From contig CM077116.1 of the NCBI GenBank assembly GCA_039619475.1, forward strand, positions 302,230,464-302,294,463: a DNA stretch of 64,000 nucleotides. The letters are read 5' to 3'. The notes under the pieces were generated by a model that was not told where the DNA came from, searched no databases, and was given only the letters and a program-made list of their open reading frames with translations. The position numbers and the translations under genes are program-made. Numbering within the stretch: the stretch's first letter is position 1; every line of letters begins with the position of its first letter. Below, piece after piece: positions 1 to 12,841 of the stretch. The stretch is from Icerya purchasi (lineage: Eukaryota; Arthropoda; Insecta; Hemiptera; Monophlebidae).

Positions 1-578
1 TTTCGTTTGATTCAGCTTCACTTGATTAGCCTTATATATATATAGTATACACACATCGAGCTCTTTAATCATGTCACCGAGCGTTTTTCCTCTACTACAA
101 TACTTCTGGGCTGTAACAAAAACGAGATCATTTTCAAAAATAAAATGTTTTGCGGTTTCTCCGATTGGTTGGTCATTAGTGTAGAGATATTAAATAGTGT
201 AGGCCTCGCGGCAGTCCATTTTTTCCATTTTTTCGTTTTCTTCAAGCGCTCCTTTTGATATGTTTATCCGATGCATTAGAACATTTATGCGAAATCAAAA
301 AAAAAAAAAAAAAAACAAAAAAAACGTTAAATGATACGACTCAATTTAAATACATCACTCATACCTAACTTCAAAAATTAGCCGGTGTTCTTTTGAACTC
401 CAACTCGCTCGAAAATAACGCAAAACTGCATGGACGACTTTTAATAAAAAAAATGTGGCAAGAACAGTGTGTTGGATATCTAGCAATAACCGTAACAGAA
501 AAACTTGCAATATCAAAAATACTGGAAAACGTGCTATACCCACTACACTATACCGTATTATTTGAGAAACGGTAGCGA
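1..578. other. No gene seen
   Basis: AT-rich sequence with a short TA run near 35-45 and an A tract at 297-315. Short overlapping open frames on both strands near 355-597 show no recognisable motif and look like chance frames. Confidence 0.5.
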
Positions 579-580
579 TA

Positions 581-1522
581 ACATAACTCTCGCACATTAA
601 ACGGAAACCCTGCGTGTCAAGCGACCCCGCACATTAAGGCCATGTCCACGGGGGTTAACCCCCCTCCCTCCCAATTAAAACTGAAATAGTTATTATAAAT
701 ACACAAAAATCTGAAAAAAATCAAAAATTTAAAATAAATATTGATGATTTTCTTTTAGGGTGTTCTTACGTTAAAAAAGGAAAAAGAAGAAATATGCTCC
801 ATATTTTATGATAGAAATTATTAATAGTATGAATATTAGTGAAAAATGTACTGTTATTTATAAAATAAATATGCGAAGAAAATCCCACCCCGCTCTTTCA
901 AAATTCTGGGCACGGTAGACTAACGATAAAAGTATTATACACTGTTGCGATATGTAAACAATACGTGTAAATGTTTATAAACTATCGAATAAAATCCGTT
1001 CTACGCAATAATGTGCAAAGAATGGTAAATAATCTCTTGAAATAATCAATCCTCCTGACCTTAAAAAACCGAAATAATTTTGTCTGTGTAAATAAAAGAA
1101 GAAAAATCGAAAAAACAACCTATCATAATATTATGATGTAATAACGTGTACTGCAACTGAACGAGGAATTGCCATCTGATTATTTTCATACAAACTTGTC
1201 AAAAATGAGAAATCGCGTCAACTTTCGATGCGAACCGCCGCGTCCCCCCAGGTGATCAAAATGCCAATTAAAATAACTTTGTATAAAAATCCGATGACAA
1301 TTTCTGTGACACGTTATTACATCATAATACTCTATATAGTAGGTTGTTTTTTCGATTTTTCTTCTTTCATTTACACGGACAAAATTATTTCGGTTTTTAA
1401 GGTCAGGGATTGACTATTTCAGGAGATTATTTACCATTCTTTGCCCATTATTGCGTAGAACGGATTTTATTCGATAGTTTATAAACATTTACACGTATTG
1501 TTTACATATCGCAACAGTGTTT
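581..1522. repeat. Large fold-back (inverted) repeat
   Basis: The segment 939-1152 is an imperfect reverse complement of 1306-1522; both arms contain the same blocks, for example ACTGTTGCGATATGTAAACA on + in the left arm and its complement in the right arm. The outer part of the right arm (1525-1570, with GTTTCCGTTTAACG) pairs with 581-615, so the left arm seems to carry about 320 extra bases (615-935) that the right arm lacks. That extra stretch includes a perfect 14-base palindrome, GGGGGTTAACCCCC, at 650-663. No transposase is visible, so this resembles a non-autonomous fold-back element. Arms were aligned by eye. Confidence 0.7.
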
Positions 1523-1670
1523 AATGGCACATGTCGCAGGGTTTCCGTTTAACGTACGAGAGTTATGTAAAAATGAGAAATCGCGTCAACTTTCGATGCG
1601 AACTGCCGCGTCCCAGATGATCAAAGTGCCGATTAAAACAAAAACAAAAAAAAAAAAAAAAAAAAAAAAA
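1201..1670 (+). repeat. Pair of direct repeats, second copy ending in poly-A
   Basis: A stretch beginning AAATGAGAAATCGCGTCAAC occurs at about 1201-1280 and again at about 1570-1637. The first copy is the loop of the fold-back element and the second lies just outside its right arm. The second copy runs into a poly-A tract (1646-1670). This suggests a duplication tied to the fold-back element, or an element whose end has been copied twice. Confidence 0.55.
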
Positions 1671-1671
1671 A

Positions 1672-2821
1672 CTGGGGAGGACGGGGCGGAAATAAAATTA
1701 ACTGGGAAACCCATCAGCAATTGAATTCGCCACCGGTGAGTAATAAAACTTAAAAGGAAGTGTTACATTTAAAACATTTGAGAAATCAACCTGGCATAAA
1801 AACCGAAGAGAAAAATCCTTACAATTATTAATTGGCAACTGGTGTTGTCCGCATTTAGGTATAATCTCACTTTTAAACGAGTAAAAATATTCTGGCGCGC
1901 AAGAGTGTCACCGATAAAAATGCCACTCACAGAAAAATGTCGACAATTCCACCGGAAAAAAAAAGATTTATTTCGGATAATTCGCGCCGAGGAATTTGTA
2001 AATATTAAAATGATACCGGTAGTGACGAAGCTCGCATAACCTCCGAGAATAGAAAAAAATTCTCGACACATGGCGCCAGCCCACTGCTAATAACAGTCGT
2101 TGTAAAATTGGCAACAAACGCCGGATTACATACTGGATAATCGCTAGTTGTGGGAGGAGCTGACTGTTTCAACATCGGTTTTTTCTTGCTGGTTTACTCG
2201 ATTCTGCAAAGATGCGCGAGTATTCATACAAAGAACTCCTCCGAAAAATTAAAATTAAAATAAATTTTAAATATTACAGAACAGTTGTACGAAAAAAAGA
2301 AAAATTAAACTGTAAGCAAGAATAAAATGAGTAAATGTGAAGATTTAGAAGAAAGCGATACAAGAAAATGTCCAATTTAACGCGATTGGTGTAAAAATTC
2401 GATTTCTAGTTAGCACATCCCCTATTATTAAAAAAGAAAAAAAAATCGTCTATTTACAATTTATTGTCGCCGCTATAGCCGAGATAAACAACGACCAAGC
2501 GTTTCCCGCGTTACCTAATATGGAGGGACAAGCAAAAATGCTTAAAATCGTTTAATATTCTCCCGTAAAAGGCGATGGTAACATGCGTACACTATTTGTG
2601 TTTTTTTTTGTTTTTTTTTGTTCCGCTGGAATAACGACTACGAATTATGGTCGGGGGGGAGGCGTCTATACGCGTGATTCTTTGCAAGATTACAATCAGG
2701 CGTTGGTGAAAAACTATTTATTATCGGATTCCGATTAAAGAACATCTGCCGCTGCTAATAACTAATCCGTCGGTATTGATGTGTTTGCAAGCGACACTCT
2801 CTGGGTTACGAGAAGAGAGGT
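1672..2821. other. No gene seen
   Basis: Overlapping open frames of 65 and 100 codons at 1769-2071 lie on opposite strands, contain no recognised motif and are probably chance. The remainder is AT-rich with two T9 runs separated by G near 2605-2625. Confidence 0.4.
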
Positions 2822-3334
2822 CAGACTTTGAGAAGCAAAAATTGTGACGTCATAAATAGCTCCTCCTTGTTTCTTGCATTATTGTCGCTGCTTGTTCATT
2901 GCTGATTGCGGAAAATACGAGAGCATGTATTTTATATGTTGTACATGAAATACGAAATGTTGGCTCAAGTATTTGAGAAAGAAGATGATTACGTTTTATT
3001 CATTTATTTACTTATATTGTAATTTCAACCCATAAATAAAATTTGTTTTCAGCCGAACTCGACACTTTTCTTTCCGATTTACAAAATCGCGTTGAGCTTT
3101 TTTAATTACAAAATAAAAGTTTGTTATATAATAATAGAAGCTAGAGTTATTGATGTCTTTATTATGAACTATATACATATGTACATTTATTTAAAATAAA
3201 GTGGAATAAATGTATTTATTACATTATATGCTTTTAAATTGCTATTGATAGTATGGGAATTGTGAAGTTTTATCGTGGTATTAACTTACGAAGACGCAAC
3301 TTATGACGTCACATTATTTGCTCCTCAAAGTCTG
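2822..3334. mobile_element. MITE-like element with ~33-bp terminal inverted repeats
   Basis: The left end (2822-2854, beginning CAGACTTTGAGAAGCAAA) is a near-perfect inverted copy of the right end (3302-3334; its reverse complement begins CAGACTTTGAGGAGCAAA). Both ends carry TGTGACGTCATA. The 513-bp interior is AT-rich and has no open frame, so this is a non-autonomous DNA transposon. The flanking bases (left AGAGAGGT, right TCCCGATT) do not give an obvious target-site duplication, so the superfamily is left open. The TGACGTCA core equals a CRE-type palindrome, which may be coincidence. Confidence 0.75.
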
Positions 3335-4327
3335 TCCCGATTGCCCTCGGGATTATGAGACCAAACCGGGGGAGGGGGGGGGGTCCTAGCGATTACCAGT
3401 TCTTCTTCCCAGCATATGGCCAGCTAAAAACGATAAAATCAAGAACGAATTCGTTAGACGACCGTTTAAAAACCGGTTTTTGACAAACTTAACGGAGGTA
3501 CATATATGATGTTCAATTAAAAAGTCAAACACCGAACATTATCGATATGTATATACGAACTTTTGCATTGCATCCGCATCTAAAATCAAACGTTAACACA
3601 ATATTCCGGTGCAGAGATTTTGCTTTTTAGGATATTTCCCGCGAACACATATTTTTATACACGAATTGACTCTGGAAATGCGAACGAGAAACCGATTGGA
3701 TCGTAAAGTAACACCGATGCGCTATATACTTACAACCTAGTCGTAAAACTTTCACCCAGACTTATTGTTCCATCGATCGTGAAGACCCCGCGCGTCATTA
3801 AAATTATTTTTCCGTCCTGAACAACACTTGTTTCGGCATCAATTCGCTACTTTCAACTAGCTTTCAGGGAAGGACCTCTGCGATTTTTCAGCTCCCGGTA
3901 ATCTTTTAATTCCGCTGATTGCAACGGTATATTCGGAAAAATATAGCTAAAAAGTTGCGATGGCAAGATTTAAAGATGTGTACTACCAGCGGGAGAAGTT
4001 TTGGAAAAAAACACGTAACAAACGAACTACGAAACGATGTTACTCACCTAAACCGTTGAGAGATTTTTGCAAAACGAAGAGAACCTTCAGAAATCACAAC
4101 TGTCAAGAACTCCAAACGACACGGTTGCGCAAAAATATATCGCTCGAGCGAGCATGCTCACGTATTATCGAAGCAACTTGGGTATCGTTGTGTTACTCTC
4201 GCTAGTATTTTCACGAATATCCCCTACAGCTTTGATATCCCGCATGCAGACCAACCGGTTTATTGAGATAACGTTTATAAACCAAAAAAGCTAGTTCAGA
4301 GGTTGTGTTTTTTTTTGTTCTTTTGGT
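3335..4327. other. No gene seen
   Basis: Mixed-composition sequence with a G-rich patch near 3369-3382. Two overlapping basic open frames at 3960-4294 have no recognised domain. No splice-bounded exon could be supported. Confidence 0.4.
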
Positions 4328-5190
4328 TTGTTTTTTTTTGTTTTCGAGTCTTACCATCCCGAGAAGGTTTTAATCCGATTGAATATTGGCAAGTGTATCA
4401 ATAACATCCGGTACGCGGATGACACTGTTCTACTGGCAAATTCAGGCAAGGAACTACAGCAGTTAGTGAATACAGTGAACAGGGTAAGCAAGGAGTACGG
4501 ATTTACAATTAATGAAAGAAAAACGAAAATGATGATAATCAGCCGCAAAACACATCTGAATGTAAATATAAAAATTAATGGAAAAGTGGTAGAAGAAGTC
4601 GCAGAGTACAAATATCTTGGCAGCTACATCACAAATAAGCTGGATCCAAATGTAGAAGTAATGAGAAGGAGTGGATATGCAAAGGCAGCTTTTGGAACAA
4701 TGCGGAAATTGCTCACAGATTCATCATTAAGCCTCGGTATAAGACAAAAGTTTATAAAATATTACATCCAGCCGATTTTATTATATGGCGCAGGAGCAGC
4801 GACATATACAAAAAGAACAATGGGATACTTGGAGGAATGTGAAATGTGGATACATAGGAGAACCATGAAGATATCATGGACAAGGAAGATCACGAATGAT
4901 GAAGTATTACAAAAGGCAAACACAGAGAGACAAATATGTGATGTAATAAAACAAAGAAAATCCAGCTATTTCGGGCACTTTATAAGAGGGAAACAATACG
5001 AATTGCTACGCCTAATTATACAAGGAATGATTATGGGAAAAAGAGGTGAAGAAGAAAGACGATGTGGATCGACAACATACGAGTATGGACCGATAAAATA
5101 ACAATGAGAGGCTTGGTGGGGACGCAGCGGCCAAACATGAGATATGATATTTCGCCAATAATGGATCGTTAACGCGCACACATCTGCGTA
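4328..5190 (+). pseudogene. 5'-truncated RTE-like LINE, reverse transcriptase C-terminal half
   Basis: The open frame 4328-5101 (257 codons) reads through the catalytic box YADD (codons at 4412-4423) followed by DTVLLANSG, then the thumb-type block YKYLGSYITNKLD and a C-terminal segment with WIHRRTMKISW and SSYFGHFIRG. These belong to non-LTR retrotransposon reverse transcriptases of RTE-like type. The upstream half of the RT and the endonuclease are missing, so the first Met is not a true start. A frameshift near 5040 moves the tail (KTMWIDNIRVWTDK) into another frame, and the element ends in an AAG-rich tail near 5200. It is a dead copy; a relative lies on - at 36.5-36.9 kb. Clade assignment rests on motif recognition only. 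Confidence 0.85.
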
Positions 5191-7951
5191 TAACACGAGA
5201 AGAAGAAGAATTGTTAATAAAAAGGAATAACGTAAGAAGAAGGAAAAGAATAAGTTTTCTATCGCCCTTGTCATCCAACATACTTCCTCGCTTTCTTCAT
5301 TTCCGGGTAAATATTAAAATCTAATCTCCCTTCTCTTCATATAGTTAATTTTAATTCTTCCTTGTCGAGCCCGCACCGCTCTGCGTTCCCAAAAAAAATT
5401 AAAAAAAAAAAAAAAAGAAAAGAAAAAAAAAATTGTTTCGCCGAAAGCTTTTTTTTTACAACGGTAATTATAGTTCGATATAGGGTAATTGGTTTACGGA
5501 TAGTGCCTCCTTTTTTTTTAGCACGCTCTGATTTAATTAATAATAATATTAAAAAAAAAAATTAATAGGTTATTGTAGAAAATTTTAAATTCGGGGTGAG
5601 CGGCCGAAAAATATTTTAAAAATACTGGAATAAAAAAAAAAAACAAAAAAACAAAAAACTTTTTAAAGGAATACACCGAAAAAATGAAAAAGAAAAAATG
5701 TAGCGTGAAAAAGGCGTTAATAAATGGGAAATTTATTATTAAAATTTCTAAGCCGGGACGAAGACGAACAGTGCTGGGAGCCGAAGACGATCAATCACCT
5801 GAATGCGTGACAAATTTATTTTTACCTTTCTCACTTACCTGTGTGTGTCTCTGTGACGGGACAGTTCTTTAGTATGGCGGCAATCATTAATAGCTTCGTC
5901 AACGTCATTGTCATTATCATCGGCGTAGGCTGCATCGTGCAGCTAAACTTATTAATGTAAAAGCGACAAAAATTAATGTACAGCAGGAAATCCGTGTAGT
6001 GGCGCAGTATATAGCATTACAGTAACACCGGCTTTGACCTCGTTCCTGTACATTGAAATTTAATGTATCAAAAAGTAGGCTCGATGAGAATCGCGTCTTT
6101 CTTTTTCCTAAGCGATATGGAAAAAGCGATATGCATACCGCATCGAAAATGACACATTGTGTAATACCGGGCAAATGATAAACTAATAACTAAGGCGTCG
6201 TAAGCGGACGTTCGATAAAAACAGCTCTTAATATTCCGTCATATCGGTAAAGACTTTGAAAACAGACAGAGAAACGGAAAATGCCTAACTAGATCGCCAT
6301 TAACAAAAATTAGTTTCTTAACAATTGTAAAACTGTTCTTTTTTCTTTTTTTTTTCTTTCGTTCTATAACGGAAATGATACAAAGTGTGTAAAAACAAAA
6401 TGACGTACCACCGACCCTATAACGAGCGAGAATATACAAATATACGTTGCAAACATTTAATTAATTATACCGCCGAGCATGCGCCAAACGGTAATTGAAT
6501 TTATTTACCATCCCGCCGTTGCGGATGTCAAATGAAACATTAATTTAATTTATTGCCGGCTGGATGCCCCACCACGATCGATAATCTAATCACGTGTAAG
6601 CTAACTATTTGTTTATCTATTTATTTACGATTTACGTTATATATGCCTTTCATCGTTAAATGTAGAGCGATCCTTATTAAACGTTCCAAAAAAAAAAAAA
6701 AAAAAAAACGTCCTAAATGATTTTCGAAGACAAGCCGTGTATAAACTAACAACTCTACATATATTTATTTTTGATGATTCGGACGGATTACAACGTGCAA
6801 CATCACATGTTATACTTGTCCTACTTGTTGTATTGCATTACACAGCTGTAATATATAAATAAAAAATTAAATAAATTTTCAAATTTTAAAAATGTAAAAT
6901 TCTGAAAAACGTGGTGAGAGAGAAAATATGCGTGTTTGTGTCAATCGGAAGTAAATAACCAATATGTCAATTGTAACGGAACGGAAAAGGGGAGGAAATA
7001 GCAAAAGATCGGATGGAGATTTTTATTAAGCGGTCGCGGGTTACCTTTCGCCAAAGTAATTGTCCATTTTTTAGTCAATCGCCGTTTTATCATTCTGTAG
7101 TGCTCTTGTTTTTGACACTGATCGTGGTATATAACGGTCATCTGGTAGTGAAGTGCAGCGAAAATCGCGATTCGTTATAAAAAAAAAAAAACGTAGAACA
7201 TGAACGCGAACGCCCAAATTAGGAGACATTAAAAAATTTATCAGCGAAAATCTCGGCTCCAGATTAAAGGATCTCGCTATTCAATCTCGGCAACCCTGAT
7301 CCCCGGAAAACCAGCGGACCGCCAATCCAACGGTTCACACGGATCACCGCCGACAGTACAACTTATTTATTTATATTGCGGCTAATTTTTTATATATCCA
7401 TATTCGATATTGCGTTTTTCGAAAGATTTTGATATAGGTATATTTTCTTAATACATTATGCATAAAAAATTCCAGGTATCAATTTTTTTAATAATAGTAA
7501 AAAGGGGAAAAAATAATTTTTCGTCCACGGTAATTAAGAGACGGTGGTGGCCATCCCCGAGAAGGGCGTAATAAAACTAAAACAAACCGAATATACCGTT
7601 ACATTTGGCATTCCTGGTGGACAATTGAAAACCATAAATAATAACGTTACACAATGGCACTACTGAATATTACGGTTAATTTTCAAAAAAACATTATTGC
7701 AGAATATTATCTCACTCATTATCGTGGTAAAATTTTAAATTTTAATTTTAATTATTATAATTGAAAACTAAAACTTTTGACTCCTTCATTCACTCTTTTA
7801 AGTTTTGCGATCTGGCATCCAGGGTACAGTCAGATTACCGCCACGTCCCTGAATTTCATTACGAGTGATAGATGTTTATTCAGCAATGCATATGTTTGGA
7901 AGTCCGCTGCGCTCGAGATGAATCTCTAACTAAAAGTTTACTTCCAGCTGG
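5191..7951. other. No gene seen; homopolymer-rich
   Basis: Contains many A and T runs (for example near 5399-5440 and 6689-6708). Open frames of 60-102 codons on both strands are low-complexity or antisense shadows. The stretch near 6903-6960 weakly resembles 18116-18182 and 35041-35112, suggesting a short dispersed repeat. No RNA gene recognised. Confidence 0.4.
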
Positions 7952-8131
7952 TTAGGCGACAGAATCGTCTTCAAGCAAAAATGGTTCCGCATCTAGGATG
8001 CTACAATAATCGTTGAAACGGGCTGCACAGATATCTCCGTCCCACTCAAAAATGTACGCAATAGGTGACGCGAATCTTTTTAAAGGAGTTGCTTTTATTA
8101 CTTCATTGGTACAACAACAGATGACGTCGGG
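7952..8131 (-). pseudogene. Unidentified Met-less open frame, 59 codons
   Basis: On the minus strand a frame stays open from 8131 down to a TAA at 7952-7954. It contains KATPLKRFASPIAYIFEWDG followed by DICAARFNDYCSILDAEPF. There is no Met and the amino-acid mix is balanced, unlike the Lys/Phe/Ile-rich chance frames nearby. It could be the last exon of a host gene or a piece of an element I do not recognise. No family can be named. Confidence 0.3.
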
Positions 8132-10329
8132 CTACTCTATACCTAATACCTTCAGATGCTAAGTTGATCTGATGCATTCTGGGACTCGCATTCCTGTAGA
8201 ACTGTAAAGTTCGCTGTTATCGGCGATAGAAGTTACTGTTGGCGACTGACTAAAATTGTATAAAAACGAAAGTAAGTCCACGAGTACCGGATACAGAAAG
8301 TTGGGACAAAGGCGACACTTCTGCATACCGGATATTCAAATTCAAAGAGGAAAAAGTCGACGAGGCTAGTTAAAATTTAATGCCCGTCAACACATAACTA
8401 TAGCGGGGTGGGGGATGTAAAATCGACTCTCGTTATAATTCGTAACGCCGAATGGTGAATAGCATCGTTAAGATGTTTTGTATTGGGAAACCGAGGAATA
8501 TCTCACAACCGAAAATTATTTTACATTTAATGAAACATCGGAAAGTAACTTCGGGCGGCCGTTAAGGCAGTAGTGTTAGAAAAATATCGCATAATTAAGA
8601 GTGACTGGGCGCGCTTTCGCGTTTTAAATTAGAAATATTTGCCGTTAAGTTAATCAACGATCACAAACAGCAAACCAAGAAACTTGGTTGAAGATCGGAA
8701 AAATAGCTTCGTTTAGGTTGAACGATATTCTCTATTGGCCACAACAAAAGTGAACATATACTGTCCAAAAACAAAGAAGAAATCTTTACAAAAAAAATTT
8801 TAAATATACGGTTAAATTCAAATTAGTTATTTATATTACCTTTATTTTTCGTTTATTAACTTTTTAAATATACTATCTGCTTCTTTTAAAGATTCAAACA
8901 AATATATTAAAAATAAATCCCGAAGCACAAAAAAAAAAAAAAAAAAAATTATCAGAAAGGAAAAAAAATTAATCTCTCTTTATTACTCTTAATTTTTTTA
9001 ATAAAAATTGTACGGACATATAATAATTGTAATAGTAATTAAATCAACGTCAAAAACGTATAATTGAGAAAAATATATGATTTAATTTATTTATCAAATA
9101 TTATTTCAATCTTTAATTTTATAAGTAATTGAAAACATGATAAATACACACTATTATCAAATATCTTATACTTTTCAGTGTAAATTGTTTTGAAATCGGT
9201 ATGTTTTAGAAATTTTTCTTTAAATGATCTTATTTTATTTGTATTTTACTAATTATGCTATTGAAGTAAAATTACAGTATTGGTGATCCATTTTTTATTT
9301 AAAAAAAAAAAAAAAACAATTTTGTGCTCAGCTGAAGGCTCAGTATTTTTTAAACGTGAACAAAACATAATTAATCTTCTTTATTTTCTAACATTATGTG
9401 AAACACAAATTTAGTGGCACGCACGAGTTTTTAAAATAATATTACGGTGGAGGATCTTGTAGAAAATAGTTTTTTTTTTTTTTTCAATTGTCTTTAATTT
9501 ATAAATTTTGTTTTTCAAAATAAATTTAATACCGCTATAGCTATAGCTTTTCCAAATAATAAAATGTGAAAAAAAAATTTAAAAAATAATATTGCACGCA
9601 ACTATAAAGCAATAGAAATATTTAAATTCCGAAATAAAACTACACGTTAAGGATGATTCTTTTTAAGATTACCTATATTGTAAAAACAACTTATGTAATT
9701 TAGGCTGCTGATTTTAAGGAAAATAATTACTAAACAGATGTTATTAAAAAGTTTGTAAAACAAAAAAGTTTTACCAAAAATAAAATGCAGAAGTAACTTT
9801 ATAGTACATTTTTAAATAAAGTATATTTTCCTTTACACTTTACGCGGGTCATTAGGAATGACATTAAAAAAAAAAAAAGGAAAAAAAATACATCAGAGTT
9901 GGTATGTTTTAAAAAAAAAACGAAGAACAAGGCATATTTCTGTTCTTCGTGGTACATAAAATTTATTAAACTTATAAATAATTCTATAATTTTCTGTTTT
10001 ATATTTACTTTTATTTTATTTATTTTTTTTGTTAAACTCGGTTAAAAAAATATAAAGCATATACATTTTAATGTCTAAATGTATATCTAATTACTTATAC
10101 TACATTCTCACTGAAAGAAATTTTGATGAAACATAGCATGTTCACAAATTATTCTTAATCTTTTTTTTTTATTCATTTTCTTTCTGCTCAGCTCTCACGC
10201 CATTTGGTCATTTTCTCTCCCTAATTACCTTAAAGATCTTTTTTTCACGGCCTTAATAAATTTATGTAAGCATATACACATTCAAATGAAGTAGGTTGAT
10301 TAGGAATTTCCATTACTGTCAAGATATGT
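8132..10329. other. No gene seen
   Basis: Strongly AT-rich with several A or T runs of 14-20 (near 8930-8948, 9301-9316, 9470-9484). I see no long open frame, repeat pair or RNA gene here. Confidence 0.45.
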
Positions 10330-10920
10330 CGCTTCAGTAATATGAGCTTAATGAAATTCCATATACTGCCGCACTGCTCCAGACTCTTTCCCGCAGTTAT
10401 TGCGAACCTCGTTATTTAATATATACCTAACTGAAATAATTTATGCGAAGTGCGATAATGACCCACCCTTAACTAGTTATGCAAGTTACGTAATCAATCT
10501 CTCTGCACGCTCGCCGTTGGATAGTCTCTCGTTTACCATACAATATCCTTTCCCTCTCTGCTCGCGTGTTTCTTTATGTACCGATTCCCATCTTTTGTAC
10601 ATCCTATTCTTAATTTCTATACTCTTCCTAGTTCAATTTAATAAACCGCGTTCTATCAGTGCTTGTTCTAGGCAGTACATCGACCACCTCATTTCCCCGG
10701 AAGCCCGCATGTCCGGGAATCCAATTGAAACATACTATAACATTTTCAGCATGTAATTTATACACACTAATTTCGTAATTTTTGCCTCGGTATTATATAC
10801 ATCCTCCTAGGATTCAAGGTCGCTAATTTAATCAAATATCGCTACTAACGAGTCACTAGCAGAATTTTTTTACCTCTATCCCTCATCAACATACTCAAAT
10901 GTAGTGCCGATTTCATATAA
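10330..10920 (-). pseudogene. I-like LINE relic: RNase H domain and C-terminal region
   Basis: Reading the minus strand, broken frames give SDSLVAIFD, then CFNWIPGHAGFRGNEVVD. The second matches the WIPGHAGI.GNE..D signature of RNase H domains in I-like and related LINE ORF2 proteins. Further along comes LRVGHYRTSHKL, matching the usual R.GHTRLTHSYLL block just before the C-terminal zinc knuckle. Stops and frame changes interrupt it. The 118-codon plus-strand frame over the same bases is its antisense shadow. The RT domain is not present. Confidence 0.7.
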
Positions 10921-12696
10921 TTCCACCATAAATGGCGATGCAATATGGGAAAATTGACAAGATACATTTTTTCCCAAGTGGTAAAAATGCTAAAAAGCAT
11001 AATGTCCTACATTCCTGTCTATCAGTAACATTTTTCCATCGAAAACTACCCCTAAAAATATTTATGCGGAGGTTTAAATTGTACAGAGACTTATTATTTG
11101 TCCCGATTAAAGGTGAGTTTTCAGTATTCATTTCCTGATAAAAAATGTATAGAACCACTTTTTGTAATAAAAACATTTGTTCGCCGGCAAGTTCTCCCCG
11201 TATGCAGGCTAATAAGACGACGCGGGGGAAATTCGAGAAACACGGCAATTTTGAATTGGTTCTTTGTAATTTTCCATTAACCATTTTTAACAAAAATTTT
11301 TTCACTTCCGTTTTTCGGCGCTATTAATAATTTTAAACGAAAACCGTTAACATCGTGAGCCGGAGTGGCGCGGTGTTTAATTTTATTCGGAATTACCTTT
11401 TTCGACTGCAGTCCGAATTTCGACACTTATGAAGCATTTTTGCAAATACGAAATTACACATTGGGCTGATTTTTTTTAAGGAACCCTACATTTAGGCGAA
11501 ATGGGACCAACCAAAATATTTTAATGGTCAAAGTGACCGTGAAAAATATACTACCGTTGGTAAAATTTTTAATACTGATCCAGTATCTTTTTTCTTACTT
11601 TTTTTTTTTTTTTTGTATTTAAATTTTCTATCTCCGACTAAATTTATTTAAATATTAATATTATTTTAAACTGTTCATAGTTTTAACTATTTATTATACG
11701 GTAATAGCGAAAAATTTTTTGCAGAGCAAAAGAGCTGCTAAATTATCCGAGAGAACATTATTAGTAAACCCCGCTAAACTAGGCCTCTATATATATATAT
11801 ATATATATTTTTTTTTTTTTATGTAAAATTGCACGGACCTGCTCTAGATTTTAAATGCTGGTTTTTTGTTTTTCGTTTTCGCACTTTCTCATTATTTTCA
11901 AGTTCTTTTCCTATTTTCTTCTTTCTCCACTCATGCTAGAGCTTATTTAACGACATTGGCCATAATATACCCCCGGAAAGCCGGTTTTTACATCCATAAT
12001 TATTACTTTATTTGCCTTGTTTTTAAAACAAATTAATTGCGATACGCTGTAAATATTTCGCAAAAGGTAAAGATTTTTTAATCTCGGAAAAGCGCAACAG
12101 CAAAACCCGAATGCTTAAAAGATTAACTATCTGAGATAAAATTTAAGTGAACGAAAATAGCAAGATTTAATTATATTAAGGCGAACAGCATTTGAGAAAA
12201 AAAAAAGGTACTGATAGAGTAAAATGCGTCTAATCGTTAAAGAAGGTGAAAGTAATTAAACACACGTATTTGCACGTTAATCCTTAGTAACAATTTCGTT
12301 ATAAAATTTTCTCGTAATTTAAACAACTGCATCAGTTCATTCAACGGTACAAGTTTTAAAAAAGTTCTGAACCATTTTTTTTTTTTTTTTTAATTTGTTT
12401 ATTATTATGATAATTGTCTACAAACCGAATTCTACCGTAAACGAAACACCACTACCTAAGCTTCTAAGTTTTTCCTGAACTTCAATAACGACTTTCGAAG
12501 AATTGCGTCCGGCACTAAAAGTCCTCATCGGTTAAATAATTGTAATTTCTGTGACAGTCATACAGGAAAAAAACTAACAGTGTATGACAGTTTCCGTCAT
12601 GTTCGATTACAAACAGAAGATTAACAAAAAAAATCGGAATATGAATCTCATTCTCTATTCGAAAAATTGGTGTATATCCATAAATCCCGATACACC
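10921..12696. other. No gene seen; TA microsatellite
   Basis: A 130-codon minus frame (10913-11305) overlaps two plus frames and shows no domain; it may be upstream LINE debris. A (TA)n tract followed by T12 lies at 11788-11820, and T16 near 12375. Otherwise nothing recognisable. Confidence 0.4.
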
Positions 12697-12841
12697 AGCT
12701 ACCGTGGCCTAGTTGATTAGTTAACTGTGTTTCGGTCGGGTAGGACCGGATATCTCGCTGCTGCTCACTGAACCTCACAAAAATTTCACTTGCATTGGTT
12801 TAATATCCATAGTTGGCGCGCCCAAAAAAGAAAAAAAAAAA
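12697..12841 (+). mobile_element. tRNA-derived SINE (family A), complete-looking copy
   Basis: The head AGCTACCGTGGCCTAGTTGA fits a tRNA-type A box (TGGCNNAGT.GG); the B-box region is degenerate (GGACCGGATATCTC). The body carries AAAATTTCACTTGCATTGG and ATCCATAGTTGGCGCGCC, followed by an A-rich tail. The same head, body and tail recur at 40524-40665 and parts at 32205 and 47341. It would be transcribed by RNA polymerase III and mobilised by a LINE partner. No clear target duplication. Confidence 0.8.

Noticed and set aside
10400..10756. 118-codon plus frame starting after ACCTC GTTATT
   Set aside because: It is antisense to the LINE RNase H relic, whose WIPGHAGFRGNE motif is on minus.
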